A stretch of 64,000 nucleotides of DNA from VBCG01 sp044226535 (GCA_044226535.1 JBGAGT010000009.1:62001-126000); one strand, 5' to 3'. Shown: positions 53,820 to 62,318, numbered from the stretch's first letter. The notes: a model not told the origin generated them from the sequence alone. A program made the numbers and translations.

Positions 53820-54811
53820 GTCGTGGCGCGCCCCTGCAGCCACAGGAAGGCCGGCACGCCGATGAGCGCGGTGATCACGCCGACGGGGATCTGCAGCGGC
53901 GCGAAGGCCGTGCGCGCCACCGTGTCGGCCACCACCACCAGCGCGCCTCCCGCGAGCACCGAGACGGGGATGAGGAGCCGCTGGTCGTTGCCCAGCGCGA
54001 GCCGCACGGCGTGCGGCACGACGAGGCCGACGAAGCCGACGCTGCCCGCCTGCATCACCGCGGCCGCCGCGGCGAGCGCGGCGAGCAGGTGCGCGACCGA
54101 GGCCGTGCGCACCACGTCGACGCCGAGCGCGGTGGCGTGGTCGGCGCCGCGCGCGAGCTGGTTGAGGTCCCCCGCCTTGCCCAACGCCACCGCCGTGGCG
54201 AGCGCCAGCGCCGCGAGCGGCACCAGTGGCTGCGAGGCCCCCGCGAGGTCACCGATCAGCCAGTGCAGCATCCCCTTGACCTGCGCCGAGGGCGCGAGCG
54301 TCAGCATCAGCGCGATCAGCGCGCCCCAGCCCGCCGCGACCACCACGCCGGTGAGCAGCAGCCGCGTGGGCTCGCTGCGCCGCTCGGCGAGGTGCCACCC
54401 GGCGAGCGCGAAGACGATCAGCGTGGAGCCGAGCGCGCCACCGAACGCGGCGACGCCCGCGAACGCGCCGGCGCCCGCGAGCAGCGCGGCCAGCGCAGCT
54501 GCAGCCGCCCCGCCCGAGACGCCGAGCACGTAGGGGTCGGCGAGCGGGTTGCGCAACACGACCTGCAGCAGCGCGCCTGCGAGCGCCAGGAGCCCGCCGA
54601 CCGCGAAGCCCGCCAGCGCGCGCGGCAGCCGGAGGCTGCGCACGATGTCGGCGTCGCCGCCCTGCGCGCGGCCGAGGAGCGCGCCGAGCACCTCGCCCGG
54701 CGCGATGCCGACGCTTCCGGCCAGCGTCGAGGCGACGATGGCCGCGAGCGCGACCACGCCGCCGATCGTCACCGCGGCGGCGAGCAGGGCGGGCGTGAGC
54801 GGTCGGCGCAT
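53816..54811 (-). CDS. btuC: Cobalamin ABC transporter permease (BtuC/FecCD family)
   Basis: Membrane permease of 331 aa with about ten hydrophobic segments. Family blocks are LRLPRALAGFAVGGLLALAGALLQ, NPLADPYVLGVSGGA, and GSVGFVGLVVPHAVRL, with the EAA-like coupling loop. The ATG at 54811 is only about 3 bases downstream of the expected transcription start of a perfect TATAAT, so the message may be leaderless. It is transcribed with btuD, away from greB, and is not under the riboswitch that serves btuB-btuF. Confidence 0.9.
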
Positions 54812-54820
54812 CGCCCGGCG

Positions 54821-54826
54821 ATTATA
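54821..54826 (-). promoter_or_regulatory. -10 box of btuCD
   Basis: A perfect TATAAT on the minus strand ending 10 bases before the btuC ATG. A -35 box is not obvious. The distance implies an mRNA with almost no 5' leader and no room for a riboswitch. Confidence 0.5.
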
Positions 54827-54871
54827 GGTTGGGGCGCTGGCGTACCATCGGCGCAGGATCCCGGCGCAACG

Positions 54872-55510
54872 ATGAACAAGGCATTCACCCGCGAGGATGC
54901 GGGCGGCGACGACGACGACGAGCTGGAGCTCGCCGCGCCGCTGCCGCAGGGCTCTCGCAACTACATGACGCCGGGCGGCCATGCGCGCCTCGCGGCGGAG
55001 CTCGAGCGGCTCAACAAGGTCGAGCGCCCGGCGCTGGTGGCGACGGTCTCCTGGGCGGCCGGCAACGGCGACCGGTCCGAGAACGGCGACTACATCTACG
55101 GCAAGAAGCGCCTGCGCGAGATCGACCGGCGCATCCGCTTCCTGGTGAAGCGCCTCGACCGTGCCGAGGTCGTCGATCCCGCGGCGCGCGGCGACGATGA
55201 GGGTGCCGACCGCGTGTTCTTCGGCGCGACCGTCACCGTCGCCGGCGCGCGCGGCGACGAGCGGACGGTGTCGATCGTGGGCATCGACGAGATCGACGCC
55301 GCCAAGGGCTACATCAGCTGGGTGTCGCCGATGGCACGCGCGTTGCTCAAGGCGCGCGAAGGCGACGTGGTGTCGCTGCGCACGCCCGGCGGCGTCGAGG
55401 AGCTCGAGGTGCTTGAGGTGCGCTATGTCCCGCTCGACACCGGCGCGCCGGTGCCGGACGACAGCGGCCCCCCGACAGGCGGCGCGCCCGCGGCGCCGCG
55501 GCGCGGTTGA
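54872..55510 (+). CDS. greB: Transcription elongation factor GreB
   Basis: Rescues backtracked RNA polymerase by stimulating transcript cleavage. The coiled-coil has the GreB-type tip NGDRSENGDYIYGKKRLREIDRRIRFLVKRL with the catalytic acidic residues, and the C-terminal domain has VSIVGIDEIDAAKGYISWVSPMARALL. 212 aa, including an acidic N-terminal extension and a Pro/Ala tail of about 20 residues that are not typical. The ATG is at 54872. Confidence 0.93.
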   Translation: MNKAFTREDAGGDDDDELELAAPLPQGSRNYMTPGGHARLAAELERLNKVERPALVATVSWAAGNGDRSENGDYIYGKKRLREIDRRIRFLVKRLDRAEVVDPAARGDDEGADRVFFGATVTVAGARGDERTVSIVGIDEIDAAKGYISWVSPMARALLKAREGDVVSLRTPGGVEELEVLEVRYVPLDTGAPVPDDSGPPTGGAPAAPRRG

Positions 55511-55530
55511 CGCTCGCGCGGGCGCGTGCC

Positions 55531-55536
55531 TATAGT
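55531..55536 (+). promoter_or_regulatory. -10 box just upstream of the small coiled-coil gene
   Basis: TATAGT sits 8 bases before the ATG at 55544. If used, transcription would start at or next to the start codon. It lies just after the greB stop and could drive the coiled-coil gene and zapA. Confidence 0.4.
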
Positions 55537-55543
55537 GGAAGCC

Positions 55544-55738
55544 ATGGACGCGGAAATCGGCCAGCTCGAGCAGAAGCTCGCGACGTTGATCGCGCATACC
55601 CGCGCGATGCGCGCGGCCAACGAGTCGCTTCGCCGCGACCTCGCGGCCGCGCAGCAGAAGAACCGCGACCTCGCCACGCGCATGGGCGAGGCCAGCATGC
55701 GCCTCGACACGCTGATGGCGCGGCTCGGCGTGGAATGA
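55544..55738 (+). CDS. Small coiled-coil protein upstream of zapA (TIGR02449-type)
   Basis: A 64-aa protein that is one continuous heptad-type helix (IGQLEQKLATLIAHTRAMRAANESL and on). Such small proteins lie just before zapA in many beta- and gammaproteobacteria and are ZapB-like in form, which suggests a cell-division role. Function is not established. The stop overlaps the zapA ATG (ATGA). I chose the ATG at 55544. An upstream in-frame start at 55526 would lie over the probable -10 box. Confidence 0.75.
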   Translation: MDAEIGQLEQKLATLIAHTRAMRAANESLRRDLAAAQQKNRDLATRMGEASMRLDTLMARLGVE

Positions 55739-56157
55739 CGGCACGCGACGCGGGGGCGCGCGAGGCGCCGAGGGACGCGGGCGCGAAGGACGGCGGCGGC
55801 CGCACCGTCACGCTCGACGCCAACATCCTCGGGCGCGAGTACAAGATCGCCTGCAAGGAAGGCGAACGCGCCGAGCTCGGCGACGCCATCGCCTTCCTCG
55901 ACGCGCGCATGCGCGAGATCCGCGACCAGGGCAAGGTGAGCGGCGCCGACCGCATCGCGGTGATGGCCGCGCTCAACATCGTCCACGAGCTCCTGCGCGA
56001 GCGCACGGCCGCGAAGCCGCGCGGCGCACCGGCGGCGGCCGCACACGCCGCGCCCGCGGTCGACGCGCCGGTTGACGGACCTTCGGCGCAGCGTAGAATC
56101 CGCGACATGGGCACGGCGATCGACAGCCTGCTCGCGAGCCAGGAGAAGCTGTTCTAG
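55735..56157 (+). CDS. zapA: Cell division protein ZapA
   Basis: Binds and cross-links FtsZ filaments at the division ring. The N-terminal globular part has VTLDANILGREYKIACKEGERAEL, the standard ZapA opening, followed by IAFLDARMREIRDQGKVSGADRIAVMAALNI, and then a coiled-coil. The C-terminal end (IDSLLASQEKLF) is conserved. 140 aa, with an Ala/Pro-rich insert before the last helix that is longer than usual. 6S RNA follows directly, the conserved zapA-ssrS arrangement. Confidence 0.92.
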   Translation: MTARDAGAREAPRDAGAKDGGGRTVTLDANILGREYKIACKEGERAELGDAIAFLDARMREIRDQGKVSGADRIAVMAALNIVHELLRERTAAKPRGAPAAAAHAAPAVDAPVDGPSAQRRIRDMGTAIDSLLASQEKLF

Positions 56158-56201
56158 CCTGCTCGCATCCGCGCCGACGGGAACGAAGGCGCTTTCGATC
56201 A

Positions 56202-56385
56202 ATCCCCTGCGGTGTTCGACACGGGCCAAGTGTGTCTTTGAACCAATGCCATTAGCGCGAGGCGGTCGCGCCAGCGGACCGGTGTGCGCTTCCCACGCGG
56301 AAGCACCTGAAGGTCCCGGCAGGCTGCCAACTTGAACTTCGGTTCAAGGCCCAACGGCCACGACGGCACAGGCGGGGACCTCCAC
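56202..56385 (+). ncRNA. ssrS: 6S RNA
   Basis: Regulates sigma-70 RNA polymerase by imitating an open promoter. It lies directly after zapA, the conserved place. The 5' part CCCCTGCGGTGTTCGAC and the 3' part GCACAGGCGGGGACC form the closing stem. The sequence TTTGAACC in the 5' half and GGTTCAAGGCC in the 3' half pair to form the upper arm near the central bubble. About 184 nt, the usual length. A strong terminator follows at 56389. Exact ends are inferred. Confidence 0.85.
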
Positions 56386-56388
56386 CAG

Positions 56389-56416
56389 GCGCCGGCTCGC
56401 GAGAGCCGGCGCTTTC
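56389..56416 (+). terminator. Rho-independent terminator of 6S RNA
   Basis: Perfect 10-bp stem GCGCCGGCTC (56389-56398) / GAGCCGGCGC (56403-56412) with a GCGA tetraloop, followed by TTTC. Confidence 0.8.
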
Positions 56417-56456
56417 ACGTGGGCGTGCGCAGGGCTGCGCCGGAGTACGCGGTCAC

Positions 56457-56930
56457 ATGAACCACTGGCTGATGAAGTCCGAGCCCGACGACGTGTCGAT
56501 CGACGACCTCGCCCGCAGGCCCGGCAGGAAAATCCCCTGGTACGGCGTGCGCAACTACCAGGCGCGCAACTACATGCGCGACGCCATGGAGGTCGGCGAC
56601 CTTGCGTTCTTCTACCACTCGAGCTGCCCCGAGCCGGGCATCGCCGGCATCGTCGAGATCAGCAAGGCGGCGTATCCCGACGCCACCCAGTTCGACGCGA
56701 AGAGCCCGTATTACGACGCCAGGTCGACGCGCGAGGCGCCGCGCTGGGTGAACGTCGAGGTGACGATGCGCGAGAAGACGCTGCTGGTCGGGCTCGACCA
56801 GCTGCGCGCCGAGCCCGCGCTCGCCGGCATGGTGGTGCTGAAGCGCGGCAACCGGCTGTCGATCACGCCGGTGACGGCCGCCGAATGGAAGCACATCGAG
56901 CGCATGATCGCGCGCCTCGCCAGGGCGTGA
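56457..56930 (+). CDS. EVE domain-containing protein
   Basis: A 157-aa PUA-like EVE-domain protein. The opening HWLMKSEPDDVSIDDL and the following WYGVRNYQARNYMRDAMEVGDLAFFYHS are the family signature. GIAGIVEISKAAYPD and the W-V-x-V strand complete the pocket. EVE domains bind modified bases in nucleic acids, and the specific role of the single-domain form is unclear. It starts 40 bases after the 6S terminator, so it needs its own promoter, which I could not identify. Confidence 0.9.
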   Translation: MNHWLMKSEPDDVSIDDLARRPGRKIPWYGVRNYQARNYMRDAMEVGDLAFFYHSSCPEPGIAGIVEISKAAYPDATQFDAKSPYYDARSTREAPRWVNVEVTMREKTLLVGLDQLRAEPALAGMVVLKRGNRLSITPVTAAEWKHIERMIARLARA

Positions 56931-56997
56931 AGCACGCCCGGTCCTCCCGCATGGAGCGGCGCGCGCCCGCCCGGCCCGCACGCGCGGCGATGCGCCG

Positions 56998-57801
56998 ATG
57001 ACCGCGGGCGTCGTCGCGCTGTTCCTCGCGCTGGGGGCCTTCGTCGGCTTCCTCGCGGGCCTCTTCGGCATCGGCGGGGGCTTCACCATCGTCCCGGTGC
57101 TGGTGGAGACCTTCGAGCACCAGGGCTTCGCGACCACGCACGTGCTGCCGCTGGCGATCGGCACCTCGGCGGCGACCATCGTCTTCACCGCCTTCTCCTC
57201 GGCGCGCGCGCACCACAAGCGCGGCGCGGTCGACTGGCCGATCGTGCGCGCGTTCGCGCCCGGCCTCGTCGCGGGCTCGCTGCTCGGGCCGCAGATCGCT
57301 TCCGCGCTGCCCACGCGCGTGCTCGCCGCGGTGGTGGGCTCGATCATCTGGATCAGCGCGGCGCGGATGCTCTGGGCCAGGCCGCAGGCGCTCACGCGCC
57401 CGCGTCCCGGCCTCGCGCTGATGGCCGCGGCCGGCAGCCTCATCGGCCTGGTCGCCGGCATGGCCGGTGTCGGGGGGGCGTTCCTGGCCGTGCCGATGAT
57501 GACGCGCTGGGGCGTGAAGATCCACACCGCGGTGGCGACGTCGGCGGCCATCGGCTGGCCGATCGCCGTCGCCTCGACCATCGGCTTCATGTTCGCAGGC
57601 TGGGGCAGCAGCGACCTGCCGCCGTGGTCGCTCGGCTACGTCTACCTTCCCGCGCTCGCGGCGATCGCGGTGATGAGCATCAGCCTCGCGCCGCTCGGCG
57701 CGCGCGTGGCGCACGCGTGGCCCGTGGCGCGGTTGCGCAAGGGTTTCGCGCTGCTGCTGCTGGTGCTGGGTGCGTGGATGTGGTGGAAGGCGCTGCGCTG
57801 A
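56998..57801 (+). CDS. TauE/SafE-family membrane transporter
   Basis: A 267-aa inner-membrane protein with about eight hydrophobic segments. The family glycine motifs are present: AGLFGIGGGFTIVPVL near residue 20, and AGMAGVGGAFLAVPMM near 160 in the second half, which repeats the first. Members export sulfite, sulfoacetate or related organosulfonates. The substrate here is unknown. It follows the EVE gene by 67 bases. Confidence 0.88.
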   Translation: MTAGVVALFLALGAFVGFLAGLFGIGGGFTIVPVLVETFEHQGFATTHVLPLAIGTSAATIVFTAFSSARAHHKRGAVDWPIVRAFAPGLVAGSLLGPQIASALPTRVLAAVVGSIIWISAARMLWARPQALTRPRPGLALMAAAGSLIGLVAGMAGVGGAFLAVPMMTRWGVKIHTAVATSAAIGWPIAVASTIGFMFAGWGSSDLPPWSLGYVYLPALAAIAVMSISLAPLGARVAHAWPVARLRKGFALLLLVLGAWMWWKALR

Positions 57802-57809
57802 GCACGGCA

Positions 57810-57842
57810 GCCCAGGGCGGCGGGTGCCGCCGCCCCGGGCTT
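57810..57842. terminator. Strong hairpin between convergent genes
   Basis: GCCC-A-GGGCGGCGG, loop GTG, CCGCCGCCC-C-GGGC (57810-57840): 9 + 4 bp with one A-C mismatch, then TT. It lies between the stop of the TauE/SafE gene and the stop of the convergent hydrolase gene and can end transcripts from either side. The T-run is short. Confidence 0.5.
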
Positions 57843-57858
57843 GCGACGCTTCAGCGAC

Positions 57859-59958
57859 TCACTGGAACGCGCCGGTCGCCGTGCCCGCGTTCAGCATGCG
57901 GGTGACGGCGCTGTTCGCATCCTCGCGCAGCATCCAGCGGTTGGCGACGAAGTCGTTGACCGCCTTGTTCACCGCGAAGTAGTACGCGGTGAAGGTCGGA
58001 TAGCGCTCCTGCACCGACTTGCGCGGGTCGCCCGTGGCGGCGCGATCCGCCGCGGTCTTGGCGAACGGGATCATCTGCCCGGAGCTTTCGCAACCGTCGT
58101 TCGCCCATGCGCCGCTGCGCAACGCCCAGCCGGTGTAGGTGGCGAGCGGCACGGTCACGTCGGGCAGGCGCACCCCGGCGATGTCGTTGCCGTCGGCATC
58201 GGTCTTGGGCACGAAGCTCGGGTAGATCGGCCCGTTCGCCGGGTTGTCCTCGTAGGGCGCGGTGAACACCGGCGGGTTGATGGTCGGCACGAAGGTCGTG
58301 TAGAAATCCGGCCCCATGTCGAAGCGGTAGCGGGTGGTCTTGAGCCCCGTGTAGGTCACGCCCGGGATGTGCGGGAATCCCGTCGACGCCTGGTCGGGAT
58401 TCACCAGCGTGCCGTCGGCAAGCTTCGGCACCTGGCTCGGTGGCGGCGCGGTACCGTTGGTCACCCAGTCGTCCATCGCGATCCACAGCGCGCGCTGCAC
58501 CGGTGCCGAGTCGAGCGGGTTCTGCAGCTGCTGGCAGTTGCCCTTCGACGTCCCGTTGCCGACGCCGTGCTGGTGGCTCGAGATGAAGTAGTTGCGTGAG
58601 TTGGGCGAGTCGGGGAGATCGCTCTTGCCGTCGGGGGTGGTGTGCAGGAGCGACGCCGCCTTCACCCAGTACTCGTTGGCCGAGTAGATCTGCATCACCA
58701 GCGGGCAGGTGTTGGTCGCCGCGCACTTGTCGTAGCGCCCCGCCGTCTGGCCGCTGATCGGGTCGGTGGTCGACGGTCCCGCGAAGGGGAACAGGCCCTC
58801 GAGGTAGCGCAGGTCCTGGCGGTTGCGGTTGGTGCGCCCGGGCTGCGACCAGCGGTAGTTGATGTTGAGGCCGTCGCCCGCGGCGATCCAGTTCATGCGC
58901 CCGTCGAACACCTTCCTGCCGTTCTCGGCCTGGTTGAAGCCCAGGCGGTCGTAGTCGTTGAACATCCGGCCGGGCTGCGAGGAGATCTCGGTGTAGACGC
59001 GCTGCACATCGCCGATGAACGGGTTGGGCGTGCCGATGTCGTCGTGCGATTCGAAGCGCAGCCACGACACGAAGTCGCGGATCGCCGCGAACCCGACCGT
59101 GTTCACCGTCGGGTTCTTCGCCGTGTAGGTGAACTCGTAGATGTCGTTGCTGACGAAGCTCGCGCCGCCGGCCAGCGAGATCGCGGTGCCGTCGGCGTTG
59201 TACACCCAGCCGCTCGCCGGGATCAGTTCCGGAGCGTCGTCCAGGTGCACGCGGTGGGTGAGCGTCGCCGTCGCCTGGTCGAGCGATGCCGCCGGATACG
59301 ACAGCGTGTACGACGTGCCGCCCGACAGGAAGTACTCGTAGCCGGGGCCCGTGATGGTGGACCCGTCGGGGTTCTTCGCGACCGGCGCGGTGAACGTGGT
59401 GTTGAAGCCGGTGGTGCTGGTCCCCGCCGACACGTCCCATCCGCTCCACACCATCGTGTAGCCGCGCGGCATCAGGAACGAATTGGCGAGCTCGTCGGGG
59501 TCGGTGATGGTGCCCGGGTCGTTGCCGCCGGTCTTGATGCGGCCGAGCGACTGCCAGGTCTTGCGGCCGCGGTTGGGCGGCTCGTACATCATCTTGTGGT
59601 TGCCCTGGCTCTGGATCCTGGGCTTGATGATGTAGTAGTCGAACGAGTACTCGACCATGCCGTTGGCGTTGCGCGGCGCGAGCTGGATGTCGGTGATCAC
59701 CGCGTTGAGCGGGTTGTTCGGGTCGATCTCGCCGTAGGCCTTGCCGGCGACCTTCTCGTACTGGCCCACGCCCGGCCACGAGTAGCCGCCGAAGGTCGGC
59801 GACTCGTACGCGGTGACGGTGATGCGGCTGATGCGGGCCTCGGACGGCGGTGCCGCGGCGAACGTGCCGGCTGCGGCGAATGCGGCAAGGATGCTCGCGC
59901 GCAGGTATCGCCGCTGGGTCGCTTCCGGCGTCGGCGTGAAACGTGGTGCTCGGGACAT
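57859..59958 (-). CDS. Exported alpha/beta hydrolase domain protein (Abhydrolase_10 type)
   Basis: A 699-aa secreted protein. The signal region contains LRASILAAFAAAGTFAAAPPSEA. The body matches large Abhydrolase_10 proteins in order: GRKVFDGRMNWIAAGDGLNINYRW, then DPISGQTAGRYDKC, QIYSANEYWVKAASLLHTTPDG, SSHQHGVGN (probable catalytic His), ALWIAMDDWVTNGTAPPPSQ and FPHIPGVTYTG. The nucleophile region usually reads like SQSGR in this family. Here it is SSQPGRMFNDYDRLGFNQ, so hydrolytic activity is uncertain. The ATG at 59958 has AGGAGG about 9 bases upstream. No function is assigned beyond the fold. Confidence 0.78.
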   Translation of the reverse strand: MSRAPRFTPTPEATQRRYLRASILAAFAAAGTFAAAPPSEARISRITVTAYESPTFGGYSWPGVGQYEKVAGKAYGEIDPNNPLNAVITDIQLAPRNANGMVEYSFDYYIIKPRIQSQGNHKMMYEPPNRGRKTWQSLGRIKTGGNDPGTITDPDELANSFLMPRGYTMVWSGWDVSAGTSTTGFNTTFTAPVAKNPDGSTITGPGYEYFLSGGTSYTLSYPAASLDQATATLTHRVHLDDAPELIPASGWVYNADGTAISLAGGASFVSNDIYEFTYTAKNPTVNTVGFAAIRDFVSWLRFESHDDIGTPNPFIGDVQRVYTEISSQPGRMFNDYDRLGFNQAENGRKVFDGRMNWIAAGDGLNINYRWSQPGRTNRNRQDLRYLEGLFPFAGPSTTDPISGQTAGRYDKCAATNTCPLVMQIYSANEYWVKAASLLHTTPDGKSDLPDSPNSRNYFISSHQHGVGNGTSKGNCQQLQNPLDSAPVQRALWIAMDDWVTNGTAPPPSQVPKLADGTLVNPDQASTGFPHIPGVTYTGLKTTRYRFDMGPDFYTTFVPTINPPVFTAPYEDNPANGPIYPSFVPKTDADGNDIAGVRLPDVTVPLATYTGWALRSGAWANDGCESSGQMIPFAKTAADRAATGDPRKSVQERYPTFTAYYFAVNKAVNDFVANRWMLREDANSAVTRMLNAGTATGAFQ

Positions 59959-60199
59959 TGTGGTGCTCCTCCTCGGGGCAGCCTGCGCCCGGCCCTCGTG
60001 GGGGACGGTGTCGCTGGCGTGCGATGCGTGGGTTCGGTCCGGGGCCGCGAAACCTGCGAAGCGGGAACACGCGCCGGACCGCAAGGATGTCAGTGGTTCG
60101 TCCCTCCCTGGGGTGGCGCGGTGTTATTGAAACGATTCATCGACGCGGCCGAGAATGCCCGCGGCGCGCGACGGCTGCCGCGCGCGCCGGGCGGCGGCG
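59959..60199. other. Intergenic region upstream of the exported hydrolase gene
   Basis: This 241-base gap holds the AGGAGG ribosome binding site for the hydrolase gene and, at 60128-60139, TGAAACGATTCA. That is a near-palindrome of the LacI/PurR operator type. No open frame of its own and no clear promoter hexamers are seen. Confidence 0.3.
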
Positions 60200-60910
60200 T
60201 CAGTCCAGGAAGTCGCAGTGCCTGTCGACGTAGGCGGCGAGGTCCAGCGAATGCTGGCGGACCAGGCGCTCGGCAAGCTCGGTGTCGCGTTTTTCCAGCG
60301 CTTCGATGATGCGCATGTGGTCGACGATCGACCGCGAGGCGCGGTCCGACTGCGAGATCGTCAGCCGCCGTATGGCGCGCACGTGCAGGAACAGGTTCTC
60401 GATGGTCTTGCCCATCAGGTGCGACCCAGACAGGCCGATGATCGCCTGGTGGAAGGCGATGTTCGCCTGCGAGTACTCGTCGATGTGCTCGGCGGGCGTC
60501 GAGGTGCGGAACTCGTCGAACATGCGCCGCAGCCCGGCGATCTCCTCGTCGGAGGCGTTCACCGTGGCGAGCCGCGCCGCCATGCTCTCGACCGCCGCCC
60601 ACAGCTCGATCATCTCGATGATCTGCTTCTTGGTCTTGCGGACCACGAACACGCCGCGCCGCGGCACCGTGCGCAGGAAGCCCTCCTGCTCGAGCAGCGT
60701 CATCGCCTCGCGGATCGGCGTTCGCGACACGCCGAGCGACTTCGAGAGCTGCCGCTCGTCGAGGCGGATCTCGGTGCGCTGCGAGTAGATGTCGGTCTGC
60801 ATGATCGCCGACTTGAGCGCCGCGTACGCCTGGTCGCGAAAGCTCGGGCCGCTGTTGATCGGCGATAGGGCAAGCGGCGTCGCTGGGCCGACGGCACTCG
60901 GGGAAGCCAC
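60200..60910 (-). CDS. GntR-family regulator with FCD ligand domain
   Basis: A 236-aa FadR-subfamily regulator. The winged HTH is at the N-terminus (LDERQLSKSLGVSRTPIREAM, then LEQEGFL and PRRGVFV). The FCD domain follows, with metal-ligand-type residues in FHQAIIGLSG and in DHMRIIEALEKRD. I favour the GTG at 60910 because GGAGGA lies 10 bases upstream. An ATG at 60991 adds an Arg/Pro-rich stretch without homology. Divergent from the LysR gene. Its likely targets are the oxalate gene(s) to the right. Confidence 0.85.
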   Translation of the reverse strand: MASPSAVGPATPLALSPINSGPSFRDQAYAALKSAIMQTDIYSQRTEIRLDERQLSKSLGVSRTPIREAMTLLEQEGFLRTVPRRGVFVVRKTKKQIIEMIELWAAVESMAARLATVNASDEEIAGLRRMFDEFRTSTPAEHIDEYSQANIAFHQAIIGLSGSHLMGKTIENLFLHVRAIRRLTISQSDRASRSIVDHMRIIEALEKRDTELAERLVRQHSLDLAAYVDRHCDFLD

Positions 60911-61003
60911 GGCGGGTCGTTCCTCCTGCCTGCGCGCGCGCGCTCGCGCGTGCGGGCATGCCCTCCGCACCGGCGACGCCGGGGGACGCATGCGCGTGGA
61001 ACC

Positions 61004-61013
61004 TTATATACCA
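61004..61013 (-). promoter_or_regulatory. TGGTATATAA motif upstream of the GntR gene
   Basis: Read on the minus strand, TGGTATATAA contains a TATATA box suited to a -10 element. It resembles the palindrome TGATATATCA at the oxc promoter and TGGTATAAAT at the LysR gene. Candidate autoregulatory site of the GntR protein. Confidence 0.35.
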
Positions 61014-61313
61014 GGAGCCACCGCGTCGTCCAGACGACCCCGGGCAATGCCCGCCTTCGGGGTTGGCGGAGCTCCTTCGCGCATCGCGGGGTCGCTCGCG
61101 GGCGACCGCCGATGCGGCACGGGGATGAGGCGCGCGTGACACGCGCGCCAGGTGATCAGGCGTGGCTGTCGTGCTGCAATGCAGCGAAAAACATCGTGGT
61201 TGGACGCGTGGACCGGCACATCGCGCGGTCTCCTCCTGGGCGATGGCCGAAGCGCATCGCGTCGACACGGTAGTCCCGTCGAAGCATAATGTGTAGTAGT
61301 ATTTTTTTGTTGT

Positions 61314-61323
61314 TGGTATAAAT
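61314..61323 (+). promoter_or_regulatory. -10 / TGGTATA motif directly upstream of the LysR gene
   Basis: TGGTATAAAT contains TATAAA (61317-61322), a good -10 box. Transcription would start about 2 bases before or at the ATG at 61332, so the message would be nearly leaderless. No ribosome binding site is present between the two. Confidence 0.45.
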
Positions 61324-61331
61324 AATCATTT

Positions 61332-62318
61332 ATGGATGGCCCGACACTCAGGAATGCCACGCTGCGCCAGCTCAAGGTGTTCGACACCGTGGCGCGGCAG
61401 CTGTCGTTCTCGCGTGCGGCGGAGGAGCTGCACCTCACGCAACCCGCGGTGTCGGCGCAGGTGAAGGAGCTCGAGCGCCATATCGGCCTTCCCCTGTTCG
61501 AGCGCGTCGGCAAGAAGACCTATGTCACCGAGGCGGGCGCGACGCTCGGCACCTACGTGCGCAACATCCTCGGCCAGCTCCACGAGGGCGAGGAGGCGCT
61601 GGCGCGGCTCAAGGGCGTCGCGGGCGGAAGGCTCAACATCGCGGTGATCAGCGCCGGCGACTACTTCTTCCCGCGGCTGCTCGCGGTCTTCATGAAGCGC
61701 CACCCGGGCGTCGCCCTCAACCTCACCGTGCACAACCGCGAGGAGCTCCTGCACCAGATCGCCGAGAACACCACCGACATCGCCGTCATGGTGCGTCCGC
61801 CGGAAGGCGCGGACGTGGTGCACGAGGCCTTCGCGCCGCACGCCTACGTGATCGTCGCGCCGCCCTCGCATCCGCTCGCAGGGCGCCGGCGCGTGCCGAT
61901 GGAGCGCGTGCTGCGCGAGCCCTTCGTGTCGCGCGAGCACGGCTCCGACACCTGGATGTCGATGGCGGAGGCGTTCGGCGAGCACATGCGCGGCGTGAAT
62001 GTGGCCATGGAGATCCGCAGCAACGAGACCATCAAGCAGGCGGTGATCGCCGGCATGGGCATCGCGTTCATGTCCGAGCACGCCATCGTCCACGAGATCA
62101 ACCTCGGGATGCTGACGGTGCTCGACGTCGCGGGCCTCCCGGCGCGCAGGCAGTGGTTCGTTGTGCATCGCAGCACCAAGCGCCTGCCCCCGGCCGCCGA
62201 GGCCTTCAAGGCTTTCCTGCTGGAGGAAGGCGCGCGCTGGCTGGCGCGCGAGGTACCGCTGGGGCACGCACCGCGGCGAGGCCGCGGCAGCGCGCGCGAT
62301 GCTGCAAAGCAACGTTGA
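61332..62318 (+). CDS. LysR-family transcriptional regulator (CbbR-like)
   Basis: A 328-aa LTTR. The N-terminal HTH is at residues 11-70 (LRQLKVFDTVARQLSFSRAAEEL, then LTQPAVSAQVKELE), wording typical of the CbbR-like branch. The rest is the two-lobe inducer-binding domain (LNIAVISAGDYFFPRLLAVF, ... GMGIAFMSEHAIVHE). It lies between the GntR gene (divergent) and oxc (same strand, 174 bases downstream), so it probably activates oxalate or C1-linked genes. The inducer is not known. The C-terminal 20 residues are Arg-rich. Confidence 0.88.
   Translation: MDGPTLRNATLRQLKVFDTVARQLSFSRAAEELHLTQPAVSAQVKELERHIGLPLFERVGKKTYVTEAGATLGTYVRNILGQLHEGEEALARLKGVAGGRLNIAVISAGDYFFPRLLAVFMKRHPGVALNLTVHNREELLHQIAENTTDIAVMVRPPEGADVVHEAFAPHAYVIVAPPSHPLAGRRRVPMERVLREPFVSREHGSDTWMSMAEAFGEHMRGVNVAMEIRSNETIKQAVIAGMGIAFMSEHAIVHEINLGMLTVLDVAGLPARRQWFVVHRSTKRLPPAAEAFKAFLLEEGARWLAREVPLGHAPRRGRGSARDAAKQR

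Larger units (their letters stand above)
60911..61331. promoter_or_regulatory. Long divergent regulatory region between the GntR and LysR genes
   Basis: No gene is supported in these 421 bases. Features seen: the GGAGGA ribosome binding site of the GntR gene (60921-60926); TGGTATATAA on the minus strand (61013-61004), which is both a -10-like and an operator-like element; an inverted repeat GCTGCA-A-TGCAGC near 61175-61187; and an AT-rich stretch from about 61284 with TGGTATAAAT (61314-61323) just before the LysR ATG. The AT-rich tail contrasts sharply with the 70% GC background. Confidence 0.5.
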
